From Neobacillus fumarioli NBRC 102428 (GTDB taxonomy: Bacteria > Bacillota > Bacilli > Bacillales > Cytobacillaceae), in NCBI RefSeq assembly GCF_001591485.1, contig NZ_BCUZ01000004.1:18976-82975 (forward strand): 64,000 nucleotides of DNA, in the 5' to 3' direction. The position numbers and the translations under genes were made by a program. The notes under the pieces were generated by a model. It did no database searches. It saw only the letters and a list, made by a program, of their open reading frames with translations, and was not told the DNA's origin. Shown piece after piece: positions 20,363-27,895 of this stretch. Within the stretch, counting starts at the first letter, position 1; every line of letters starts with the position of its first letter.

Positions 20363-21298
20363 ATGTCAGATTCTAAAAAGGCAGTTTATGGCGGTCAAGC
20401 AGTTGTTGAAGGAGTTATGTTTGGCGGGAAATATCATTATGTTACGGCTATTCGCAGGAAGGACCGGTCCATCGACTACTTCCATATGCCCCGAAAGGAA
20501 AATCCATCCTTGAAAAAAATTCCGTTTCTTCGCGGCATAATTGCCATCATTGAAGCAAGTGCAAACGGTGCAAAACATTTAAATTTCTCTACGGATCGTT
20601 ATGATGTTGATCCGAAAGATGATGAAAAATTAAAGAATCAAGAAAGCTCCAAATTTGTCATGTACCTTGGTGTAGCGACAGTCGGTGTCATATCGTTTCT
20701 GTTTGGGAAATTTGCCCTCACGTTAATCCCCATTTTCCTGGCAGAGTTAACAAGGCCGATTTTTTCATCGGATATTGCCCAGGTGTTAATGGAAGGTTTT
20801 TTTAAGCTGATGCTTTTGCTTTGCTACATTTATTTTGTCTCCATGACGCCATTAATCAAAAGGGTGTTTCAATATCACGGTGCCGAGCATAAAGTAATAA
20901 ATACCTTTGAATCTGGAACCGAATTAACCGTGGAAAATGTTCAGGCACATTCCAGGCTTCATTACCGCTGCGGAAGCAGTTTCATTCTATTTACGGTTAT
21001 TGTCGGAGTTTTTGTCTATATGGCTGTTCCCACCTCACCGTTATGGTTAAGGATTTTAGACCGTCTTCTGTTAATTCCTGTTGTATTGGGAATTGCTTTT
21101 GAAGTATTGCAATTCACCAATAAATTAAGGAATATTCCAGTACTAAAATATCTTGGTTTTCCTGGTCTTTGGCTGCAGCTGTTGACCACCAAGGAACCAG
21201 ACGATGACCAAGTTGAAGTAGCAATTTGTTCCTTTAAAGAATTACTGCGGAGGGAAAAAGAATCTGGTCTCAGTTTCGGGGAGGAAGAAATTGTCTAA
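20363..21298 (+). CDS. yqhQ: DUF1385 membrane protein (YqhQ)
   Basis: YqhQ is a conserved DUF1385 protein of unknown function. The 311 residues begin KKAVYGGQAVVEGVMFGGK, the family hallmark, followed by three or four membrane helices (about 98-125, 142-165, 207-232, 240-255) and the motif YHGAEHKVINTFE with RLHYRCGSSFILF; the His/Glu/Cys pattern could bind a metal (inference). It is divergent from yqhR and probably co-transcribed with the small gene that follows. Confidence 0.92.
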   Translation: MSDSKKAVYGGQAVVEGVMFGGKYHYVTAIRRKDRSIDYFHMPRKENPSLKKIPFLRGIIAIIEASANGAKHLNFSTDRYDVDPKDDEKLKNQESSKFVMYLGVATVGVISFLFGKFALTLIPIFLAELTRPIFSSDIAQVLMEGFFKLMLLLCYIYFVSMTPLIKRVFQYHGAEHKVINTFESGTELTVENVQAHSRLHYRCGSSFILFTVIVGVFVYMAVPTSPLWLRILDRLLLIPVVLGIAFEVLQFTNKLRNIPVLKYLGFPGLWLQLLTTKEPDDDQVEVAICSFKELLRREKESGLSFGEEEIV

Positions 21299-21364
21299 AT
21301 ATTTAATGGATATGGTTTAAAAGAGGAAAAAAATGCTTATGATGCTCTTAGGGAGGTGCCTATC

Positions 21365-21751
21365 TTGAACAATCGGACATCTTTATTCGTAATTGGCGGA
21401 TTGATCCTTCTTGCCATTATTGGCATTATTAGTTCATTCTCAACTAATCCGGCACGTTTTATTCAAGGAATAGCTGTTACCGTATTAGTTTGTTGTGTGA
21501 TCTATTTTGTTGTTCGCAAGTTTTCAGTTTCAAGCCCTCAGAAAAAAGAGCAGCGGGCATTTCTTAGAGCAGCGAGGAAATCCAAAAAACGTTTGATGCA
21601 AAAAAGCGGTGAATCCAATACCAAAAACTCTGCTCTTGGCACATTATCACCTTTAAAGAGAGGCAACAAAATCAGAAGGAAGACTTCTGCTCATCTAACT
21701 GTTATTGAAGGAAAAAAGGGGAAAAATAAGAAAAATCGAGCGTCCTTTTAA
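21365..21751 (+). CDS. yqhP: SA1362-type small membrane protein (YqhP-like)
   Basis: A 128-residue protein with two membrane helices near the N-terminus (about 7-24 and 30-48) and a strongly basic C-terminal tail rich in Lys and Arg. TTG at 21365 lies 8 nt after GGGAGG; a GTG at 21356 overlaps that site. It is assigned to the YqhP/SA1362 group mainly from position after yqhQ and topology; the function is unknown. Confidence 0.75.
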   Translation: MNNRTSLFVIGGLILLAIIGIISSFSTNPARFIQGIAVTVLVCCVIYFVVRKFSVSSPQKKEQRAFLRAARKSKKRLMQKSGESNTKNSALGTLSPLKRGNKIRRKTSAHLTVIEGKKGKNKKNRASF

Positions 21752-21768
21752 TGCTCGATTTTTCTTAT
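21726..21768. terminator. Bidirectional terminator between convergent genes
   Basis: A 16-bp perfect stem (arms 21726-21741 and 21753-21768) with A and T runs inside both arms lies between yqhP (plus) and yqhO (minus), so it can serve both. Confidence 0.9.
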
Positions 21769-21772
21769 GTTA

Positions 21773-22657
21773 TTAATAGCTCCATTTATCTAGAAATATT
21801 TTTGCATGTTCTTTTCCCAGTGCAAATAATTCTTGCCTTTTTTCTTCTGCTAGATGGAAATCGACAGGAAGAATCCCTTCTGTCGGAATGAAAATGATAT
21901 TTTTTACATGTTTTTTGGATATATATCTTGAATCATGAGCATCTTTCATAGTCTCGAATAACGCTGTAAATAATTGAATAGCATTTTTAATTTTATGTTT
22001 TTTATGTTCATATTCATTTGCACTTAAGGTAATCCCCAGTACAGGTCTTAATTTTTGAACATTCTCCTGATCAAACAGCCACATAGGAAAGTTACTTAAG
22101 ACGCCTCCATCTACGATTACATTAATGCCATCTCTCGACCGTATTTTAACAGGTTCGAAAAAATAAGGAATACTGCTGCTCATCCTAATGGCTTTTGCAA
22201 TAGGAAAGGAACCTGGAGAAATACCATATTTCTCTAAATCATCGGGTAAAACAATCATTTTTCCATTTGAAATGTCGGAAGCAACCAAACGAAGTGTTTT
22301 AGGGGGTAAATCCGAAAATGTCCTTAAGCCTTTTGCTGCGAGTATTTCTGTCATCCATTTTTCAAATTCAACCCCTTTATACAACCCCAGTTTCCAATAG
22401 ACCGACAGCCATTTATAAAAGGCAAAAGGAATGATGGATTTACGGGCATCCAGCATTAATTCCATATTCACATCGCTTACTAGTTGGTATATTTCTTTGC
22501 TCGTATACCCAGCAGCAATTAACGCGGCTACAATCGATCCTGCACTCGTTCCTGCCAGCCTGACAAAACGCAAACCTCTTCTTTCTATTTCTTCATAAGC
22601 TCCTACTAACGCAAGCCCTTTAATACCTCCTCCGGAGAAAACACCGTCGATCTTCAT
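21773..22657 (-). CDS. yqhO: Patatin-like phospholipase (YqhO)
   Basis: A patatin-fold serine hydrolase predicted to cleave acyl groups from lipids. From ATG at 22657 (8 nt after GGGGAG) the protein has 294 residues. It shows the oxyanion motif SGGGIKG (about 6-12), the nucleophile elbow GTSAGS (about 35-40) and the catalytic dyad Asp in VDGGVLSNFP (about 180). It forms a convergent pair with yqhP. In B. subtilis its neighbour on the other side is mntR, which is missing here. Confidence 0.93.
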   Translation of the reverse strand: MKIDGVFSGGGIKGLALVGAYEEIERRGLRFVRLAGTSAGSIVAALIAAGYTSKEIYQLVSDVNMELMLDARKSIIPFAFYKWLSVYWKLGLYKGVEFEKWMTEILAAKGLRTFSDLPPKTLRLVASDISNGKMIVLPDDLEKYGISPGSFPIAKAIRMSSSIPYFFEPVKIRSRDGINVIVDGGVLSNFPMWLFDQENVQKLRPVLGITLSANEYEHKKHKIKNAIQLFTALFETMKDAHDSRYISKKHVKNIIFIPTEGILPVDFHLAEEKRQELFALGKEHAKIFLDKWSY

Positions 22658-22854
22658 GCCAGCCACTCCCCACGATGTACTCATTGTTACATCTTTAAGC
22701 GGGAAAATGGGAAAATAGTACAGTAGACAAGAAGAAAATTTATTGGGGAGTGGTGCTCATGTCTGAGCCTAACCCGACTTTGGTCAATGTCATCTAAAAT
22801 AACTTAATTACTTTTGATAGGAAATTATCACTTTAAATTATGAAAGTTGTAAAC

Positions 22855-22913
22855 AATTCACATAAAAATAGCCAGAACATATTTTTTATGCTCTGGCTAT
22901 TTTTATGTGAATT
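22855..22913 (-). terminator. Very long inverted repeat after the NlpC/P60 gene
   Basis: Arms 22855-22881 and 22887-22913 pair over 27 bp with one mismatch, around a five-T loop. It lies downstream of the hydrolase gene on the minus strand and probably ends its transcript; the stem is longer than other terminators here. Confidence 0.75.
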
Positions 22914-22944
22914 ACTTGATTGTTGTACCTGCCTTTATTTTCTT

Positions 22945-23403
22945 TTATATCCGTTTTGCTCCAATGTATCTTGGTTTCCAGTAGCTGTTGCTTGTATAGG
23001 TAATGATGACACCTTTGGAAGAGGAGGCCATAATCATCCTGCCAGCGCCGATGTACATGGCTACATGTGTTGGCCTGCTTGCCTTATTTGGGGCGAAGAA
23101 CATTAAATCTCCAGGATGCAAGTACCTTACCCGATAGCCTTTTGTATAGAACATATCGGCTGCGGAATGTGGCAATGTTATTCCTGCTTTACCATAGGAG
23201 TATTTTATTAATCCAGAACAATCGAAGCCGCTTGGTGACATTCCGCCCCAGTGGTATGGAACACCAAGATTTGCCTTAGCAACTGAAATTGCTTTTGTAT
23301 GATAATTATAAGAAGCCGCTTCCACTTGATTTCCTACCACAGTAAACAACGAAGCTAAGATGAGGACAACGGTTGCAAATGCTGTTATGTATTTCTTTAA
23401 CAT
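22945..23403 (-). CDS. Secreted NlpC/P60 (C40) peptidoglycan hydrolase
   Basis: A 152-residue exported cysteine peptidase of the NlpC/P60 family, which cuts D-gamma-glutamyl-diaminopimelate bonds in wall peptides. ATG at 23403 follows GGAGG by 9 nt. A signal peptide (KKYITAFATVVLILASLFTVV, cut near VEA-AS) leads straight into the catalytic domain: nucleophile Cys in SGFDCSGLIKYSYG, His in PTHVAMYIG. No SH3 or LysM binding domain is present. It stands alone between yqhO and nrdJ, a position not used for such a gene in B. subtilis. Confidence 0.92.
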   Translation of the reverse strand: MLKKYITAFATVVLILASLFTVVGNQVEAASYNYHTKAISVAKANLGVPYHWGGMSPSGFDCSGLIKYSYGKAGITLPHSAADMFYTKGYRVRYLHPGDLMFFAPNKASRPTHVAMYIGAGRMIMASSSKGVIITYTSNSYWKPRYIGAKRI

Positions 23404-23537
23404 ACTTTGGTCCCTCCTACTGCGTAATTTGTTATTTCTACTATACAAGGAGGGAGTAACAGACACGTCACAGCCATATTAAAGAATTATTACAAAATTC
23501 GACTTTATTTTAAAATACGTTTTTGAATCAGCATAAA

Positions 23538-23560
23538 AGGCGTGGATTTTTTCCACGCCT
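23538..23560 (-). terminator. Terminator after nrdJ
   Basis: The hairpin AGGCGTGGA/TCCACGCCT is followed by TTTTATG on the minus strand, about 10 nt after the nrdJ stop codon. Confidence 0.85.
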
Positions 23561-23570
23561 CAGAACAGAC

Positions 23571-24683
23571 TTAAAGTCCGCATTTTAATTGAGCGCCGCA
23601 GTTTGTACATGTATTGCAGCCACCGATTTCTTTTACTTTTCCTTTACGGCAGACCGGACAAGTGTTTCCGACCTCTGAGCCGATCGTAACATCGGTGGAA
23701 CGAAGGTCAGTGATCGTATCAACAAGAACAACATGCGGTTCCTCAGGAAAAATGGATAATTGTTCGTTCGTGTTTTCTTCTGCTTTAAGCGTTAGAACCT
23801 GCGAGTCACGAGATCCGTCAACATAGACGGTACCGCCTTTCGCACCGCCGCGGTACAATCGCTCATATACTTTTTCCACCTGCTCTACGCTATAGCCTTT
23901 TGGTGCATTAACTGTCTTACTGATGGAGCTGTCAATCCAGCGCTGGATGACACATTGGACATCCGCATGAGCTTCCGGTGACAAATCCATGGCGGTGACA
24001 AACCATTTAGGCAAATGATTTTTATCGGCTTCCGGATGTTGTTCAAGATATTCTTGAACAATATCCGCATTCACTTCGATAAATTTGCCTAAGCGCCCGC
24101 TCCGGAAGTAGGAGAAGGAGAAATAAGGTTCTAGTCCGGTTGCAACACCAACCATGGTCCCTGTGGATCCGGTTGGTGCCACGGTTAATAGATGAGAATT
24201 TCTTATTCCATGTTCCAAAATTCCCCTACGAATCTCTTCAGGCATTTTCTTCATATAACCCGTGTTAATAAAAGCCTCTCTTAGACGATTTGTTTCCTCT
24301 GGTGTTTGTCCTGTTAAGAAAGGAAAGCTGCCCTTCTCCTTCGCTAATTCGATTGACGCTTTATAAGCTGTAGTAGCAATCGTTTCAAACACTTGATCAA
24401 TTAGTTCATTGCCTTCTTTTGAACCATATTCTGTTTCACAATAAATAAGGAGGTCATGCAGTCCCATTACACCCAGTCCAACGCGGCGCTCACCGAGAGC
24501 TTGCTTTTTATTTTCTTCCAGGAAGTACGGAGTAGCATTTATGACATTATCCTGCATGCGGACTCCGACTGCTACCGTACGCTTTAATTTTTCAAAATCA
24601 ACAGTTTTCTTTTCCTTATCCGCCATTTCCGCCAGGTTAACAGCAGCAAGATTGCAGACGGAATATGGGGCAAGTGGTTGCTC
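23571..24683 (-). CDS. nrdJ: NrdJ class II ribonucleotide reductase, exon 3
   Basis: Third coding piece of the B12-dependent ribonucleotide reductase, 370 codons plus stop. It begins with Glu of the active-site motif NPCG-E and continues QPLAPYSVCNLAAVNLAEM. Later segments are VGLGVMGLHDLL, TVAPTGSTGTMVGVATG, GAKGGTVYVDGSRDSQVL, and a C-terminal zinc-ribbon-like tail with CPVC, CNTCTNC and the terminal CGL. It lacks its own plausible start: the TTG just before GAG is the last intron base plus intron sequence. Joined to exons 1 and 2 it gives an uninterrupted 850-residue protein. Confidence 0.95.
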   Translation of the reverse strand, partial: EQPLAPYSVCNLAAVNLAEMADKEKKTVDFEKLKRTVAVGVRMQDNVINATPYFLEENKKQALGERRVGLGVMGLHDLLIYCETEYGSKEGNELIDQVFETIATTAYKASIELAKEKGSFPFLTGQTPEETNRLREAFINTGYMKKMPEEIRRGILEHGIRNSHLLTVAPTGSTGTMVGVATGLEPYFSFSYFRSGRLGKFIEVNADIVQEYLEQHPEADKNHLPKWFVTAMDLSPEAHADVQCVIQRWIDSSISKTVNAPKGYSVEQVEKVYERLYRGGAKGGTVYVDGSRDSQVLTLKAEENTNEQLSIFPEEPHVVLVDTITDLRSTDVTIGSEVGNTCPVCRKGKVKEIGGCNTCTNCGAQLKCGL

Positions 24684-24961
24684 CAATTTTGTTATCCTAA
24701 AGGCTTTTTATCCTTTAGTTCTAACAGTTGAATTCCCGTTAGTTCAGCATATCTTTTCATTACACACTCTTTTCATAAACCATTATGGGTTGTATGTTGT
24801 AATGTTGCGGCCTCGTGGATGGATTATATTCTGCAGTACAGTTTCACCATCTATGCGTTGCCCCTGGCTAAACTATTACATTCAGCCTTCGGTTCGGATT
24901 CCCATCTCAGGGTCCCCGCTTAATTCCGCAATTTTTAACGTGAGGCAAACTAAGCTATTTT
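24684..24961 (-). ncRNA. Group I-like intron 2 of nrdJ, no reading frame
   Basis: A 278-nt intervening sequence lies between GGT (Gly of NPCG) and GAG (Glu). The 5' exon ends in T and the intron ends in G, as in group I introns. An internal guide GCCTCACG (in the first 25 nt) can pair with the exon end CGTGTGGT, with a U-G pair at the splice site. Also seen are AAAAATTGCGG (P element-like), AAAAGATATGCTGAAC (S element-like) with a possible P7 partner CGCAT, a P8-like stem CATTACA/TGTAATG, and stems CTAAC/GTTAG and CTAAAGG/CCTTTAG near the 3' end. P3 and P7 are not fully resolved by eye, so the class is less certain than the fact of an intron. Confidence 0.82.
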
Positions 24962-25612
24962 ACCACACGGATTTGTTGCTACAACTTGTTGACCATATGC
25001 TTTCGCATTTGTCATGTCATTGGCATTGTCGATAAAGAAGATCCCCGGTTCTGCTGAGTAAGTCGCACAAATGTTAATGAGATTCCAAAGTTCTTTCGCC
25101 TTAATTTTCTTATAAACACGAATTTCATGGCCCATCTTTTCCCATTCGCGGACATCGCCGACTTTATGCCATTCTTCGTTGTAAATTCTCATTTCTTCCT
25201 GATCGTAATGTTCTACATAGGGGAAACGAAGTTCATACTCAGCGTCATTTTCGACGGCTTCCATAAATTCTTTCGTAAGACAAACGGAAATGTTTGCACC
25301 AGTTAAGAAATCCGGATTATGAACAGCATAAATTCCGCCATCTCTCAGTTTTTCTTCAGCCTCTTCGATGATTTCCTCATTAAACCCGCCGAATCCAGGG
25401 AAGTCCTTATAACGTACGATTCCTTCGTACATTGCTCTTTCCCTCTCGGTCAGCGGAGTAAATTTCAACTTATCTTTTGCCAGCTTCTTGATCGTTTCAT
25501 CATTGGTGTTTTCAATCAAGAAACGTAAAATTCTTGGATTTTGCATTTTGGAAATAATGAATTCAATGATATCTGGATGCCAGTCTGCCAGCATGATCAT
25601 TTGGGCTCCACG
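24962..25612 (-). CDS. nrdJ: NrdJ class II ribonucleotide reductase, exon 2
   Basis: Second coding piece, 217 codons (residues 264-480 of the joined protein). It starts RGAQMIMLADWHPDIIEFI, directly continuing GGSR of exon 1, and includes NPDFLTGANISVCLTKEF and SAEPGIFFIDNAND. It ends at VVATNPCG, so the last three residues include the active-site Cys (Cys479 in the joined protein). No stop codon interrupts the exon; the apparent stop after it is in intron 2. Confidence 0.95.
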
Positions 25613-26786
25613 CTTTATTGTTACACTCAAATGAGCGGCCAGGTCATTTCTGCCTGGCTCTCACACTTTCATGTGAGTTCAGACTATCTCATCAAAGAAG
25701 AAAAATTTATAAATTTTCGATTTAATTTTATATCTCCATATTTATAGAGTTCAATTCCAAGTAGAGAAAGCTCTTTTATGCTACTTAAATATAAATCCGA
25801 ACAACCTTGTTTAGATGTTATTGCATTGACATTTTTGGCAAAACCCTTTGATTTTAAAAATGTCAATATACCTTTTAGCATATCAGGATTACCAGTGAAC
25901 CCCATTCTAGCCTTTAGGTAGCCATTTCTTTTATATACCCTTATATGACCATCCGCATCAAAAAACCCTCTTAAAAAGGCCCACTGGAGTTCATCTTTAT
26001 TAAAATCAATCCATTTTTCAAAACCAGTTTTTCTTGGACCGATACCTAAAGTAATTAAATCATTACACATTTTTGTTGAATTAATAACTAAAGTGTATTT
26101 ATTTTGTTCATTGGGAGCATTTTTCTTTCAAAACTTAATAGTTCCTTCCATTTGTAATTCTCCCCCAATGTCAAATAACAGTTGTTTATCTTCTTTCGCT
26201 ACTGTTAGAACCAATCTTTTTGATTTTATACGATCCAAGATAGTACCGTCACCCGTTATATAACCTAATATATAAGCTTGATTAGGCGTCTGGATTTTCT
26301 CAAAGTAATTTTCATCATATTGATAAATTTTATTTTTGAGTTTTCCAGCCTCTCCTGGTTTTCTTGGTTCAAAAAAATTTAGGTCATCGTTCCAGCGTTT
26401 TATGGTTCCTCGATTTATATTTAGTTTTTTTGCAATATCTACTTGGCTAAACCCCTCATTATGAAGCGTTATGATCGATTTTATAAGTTCTTCTTTGTCT
26501 CGTGCCTGATAGCGACGTTTCCGTTTACTATCATTTACTTTTTCCTTTGCTCCCACTTCAATACCCACCTTGCTTAATGTAACATTATTTTAATGGAAGC
26601 TTTAGGAAATTTCAATAGTCGTTGAACGTTCATCTCCGTTTCCAGAGACGCTTCGCTGCTGATTGCCCAATCCTTATCATTTTCAAACCTTCACGCTCAC
26701 CGTTGCCAGTCACGTTGTGGTTGATAAGGCTCTAAGGGTGTTCCAGCAATTCACGAGATTTTAATCCCGCCGTTTCGGAGCTATTA
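25613..26786 (-). ncRNA. Group I intron 1 of nrdJ with homing endonuclease gene
   Basis: A 1174-nt intron lies between CGT and CGT, codons of the Arg-Arg pair in GGSR-RGA. The 5' exon ends in T and the intron in G. A guide sequence within ACGGCGGGATT pairs with ATCCCGT of the exon, with U-G at the splice site. The core elements are textbook: AATTGCTGGAA...CCTTAGAGCC (P), GGCAATCAGCAGCGAAGC (Q), GAACGTTCAACGACTATTG (R) and GAGATAGTCTGAAC (S), where GACTAT and ATAGTC form P7. The endonuclease frame lies between R and S, in the P8 region. Confidence 0.93.
25684..26568 (-). pseudogene. LAGLIDADG homing endonuclease of intron 1, broken by an in-frame TGA
   Basis: This intron gene would encode about 294 residues and start intron homing by cutting intronless nrdJ. 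The first 146 codons hold a helix-turn-helix (FSQVDIAKKLNINRGTIKRW) and the first LAGLIDADG helix (AYILGYITGDGTI). A TGA at 26130-26128 stops it. The same frame then continues without further stops through 19 codons and 128 more, with the second LAGLIDADG helix LQWAFLRGFFDADGHI. One base change (for example CGA or TGG to TGA) explains this. The start may be GTG 26568 or the better spaced GTG 26556. Whether the downstream part is translated separately is unknown. Confidence 0.88.
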
Positions 26787-27575
26787 ACGGGATCCACCTT
26801 GCTCAACCAAATGCGTCAATTTCGCAATATCATCCAGCCAAGAAACCGACCCTGATGATTTGCCGTTTACACCTCTTGCCAGGGTGTTCCGTGGCCGTAA
26901 TGTAGAGCCATTAGTTCCGACACCACCGCCGCGACTCATGATTTCCATAACCTGTTTCCGATGGTCGGAGATGCCTTCGCGGGAATCGGCAACAAATGGC
27001 ATAACGTAACAGTTGAAATACGTTACCTCTGTCTCTGCTCCGGCACCGTATAACACCCTCCCCGCAGGAATAAAGTTCAAACTCACCAGTTCTTGATAAA
27101 ACTTTTCGGTCCATTCAATCCGCTTTTCTTCTGTTTCTTCTACAGCTGCAAGACCAGTGGCAACCCGCTTGGCGATCTGCTCATAAAAAACCTCAAGCGG
27201 CTTTTCAATGATATCAAGGGAACGCCAAATCATTCCTGTACTGGCTTCTTCGGGATCATCCAGTACCCCTCTAAATTCCTCTTCCACCTGCACTTTCGCT
27301 TTTTTATTCTCCCAGTCAATCTCCAAAATATTTCCTAAGCCTCGCGCCGGAAATTTTGGGTCTTCTTTAATGGTAAGTACAACAAAATCTCCATTTGACA
27401 GGGTAATTTTTTCAGTGTCTTTAAAGGTGTAACGATCCAGCATGACCAATCTTGATACACCCTTGTGAGTAATTTTCATATCTGGGGTAACCGGGTGAAC
27501 TTGGGGAAATAAGCGAATATCCTCATTCAACCTTTCAAAATCTACATTCATTTTTGACCTAAAAACTACAGACAA
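26787..27575 (-). CDS. nrdJ: NrdJ class II ribonucleotide reductase, exon 1
   Basis: First coding piece, 263 codons, of adenosylcobalamin-dependent ribonucleoside reductase, which makes deoxyribonucleotides without needing oxygen. TTG at 27575 follows AAAGGAG by about 11 nt; ATG at 27551 is the alternative. Residues 1-120 form the N-terminal region, then NFIPAGRVLYGAG and FNCYVMPFVADS with Cys189, a candidate redox-active Cys, and SRGGGVGTNGSTLRPR. It ends at HLVEQGGSR; TAA directly after is intron sequence. NrdR-like boxes precede the gene. Confidence 0.95.
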
Positions 27576-27600
27576 AATAGAACAGCTCCTTTAACTTAAA

Positions 27601-27652
27601 AATTGTCTAGCTTTCGAAAACTCTAGCAGACAATTGCAAAATCTAGTTGTCT
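27601..27652 (-). promoter_or_regulatory. nrdJ leader with three mutually complementary arms
   Basis: In the leader, reading 5' to 3' on the minus strand, AGACAA (27652-27647), TTGTCT (27633-27628) and AGACAA (27608-27603) occur in turn, so the middle arm can pair with either outer arm. The later hairpin is extended (AATTGTCT/AGACAATT) and followed by TTTTTAAG just before the ribosome site. This is the layout of an attenuator; function is inference. Confidence 0.4.
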
Positions 27653-27686
27653 AATATCCATAAGGTTATCACATCGAAAATAACAA

Positions 27687-27702
27687 AATCAATATATAGT
27701 AC
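27687..27702. promoter_or_regulatory. NrdR-like box, proximal
   Basis: On the minus strand GTACTATATATTGATT matches the NrdR consensus acaCwAtATaTwGtgt in its core. It overlaps the probable -10 region of nrdJ, so binding would block transcription. Confidence 0.6.
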
Positions 27703-27720
27703 CAAAAATATTTTTAGCAA
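27691..27720 (-). promoter_or_regulatory. Probable promoter of nrdJ
   Basis: TTGCTA (27720-27715) and TATATA/TATATT (27698-27691) stand 16-18 nt apart, about 115 nt before the TTG start. The rest of the 320-nt gap to lipM holds the NrdR-like boxes, the leader arms and A/T-rich sequence; a TTGACA at 27763-27758 has no well spaced -10. Confidence 0.5.
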
Positions 27721-27735
27721 TACTACATATTGTGT
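27720..27735. promoter_or_regulatory. NrdR-like box, distal
   Basis: ACACAATATGTAGTAT on the minus strand fits the NrdR consensus. It starts 33 bp from the proximal box, about three helical turns, the paired arrangement typical of NrdR operators. Confidence 0.6.
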
Positions 27736-27867
27736 AAAAGGCATATAAAGATGATTTTGTCAAACACAAAAAAAACTAGTTTATGAAGAAAACCAAAGCT
27801 TTAAGCAGATTTTCGCCAAAAAACAAGAAATTTTAACAAATTTCATAGCTTGCACTTCTCAAATGGA

Positions 27868-27894
27868 AAAAGCGGCTTTCCTGCCGCTTTTTCA
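27868..27894 (-). terminator. Terminator after lipM
   Basis: GAAAAAGCGGC and GCCGCTTTTTC form a strong hairpin with built-in A/T runs, overlapping the end of lipM. Confidence 0.9.
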
Positions 27895-27895
27895 T

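Noticed and set aside
26128..26130. TGA as selenocysteine codon in the endonuclease
   Set aside because: No adjacent SECIS-like hairpin was evident and LAGLIDADG enzymes do not use selenocysteine. A nonsense change is simpler.
24684..26786. nrdJ interruptions as inteins
   Set aside because: Each insertion begins with a stop codon in the host frame within a few codons and lacks intein splice residues (Cys/Ser start, HN end). RNA intron core elements are present instead.
27576..27895. Cobalamin riboswitch upstream of nrdJ
   Set aside because: No B12-box-like conserved core (GCCACTG) is visible, and a B12-dependent enzyme is not the usual target of repression by B12.
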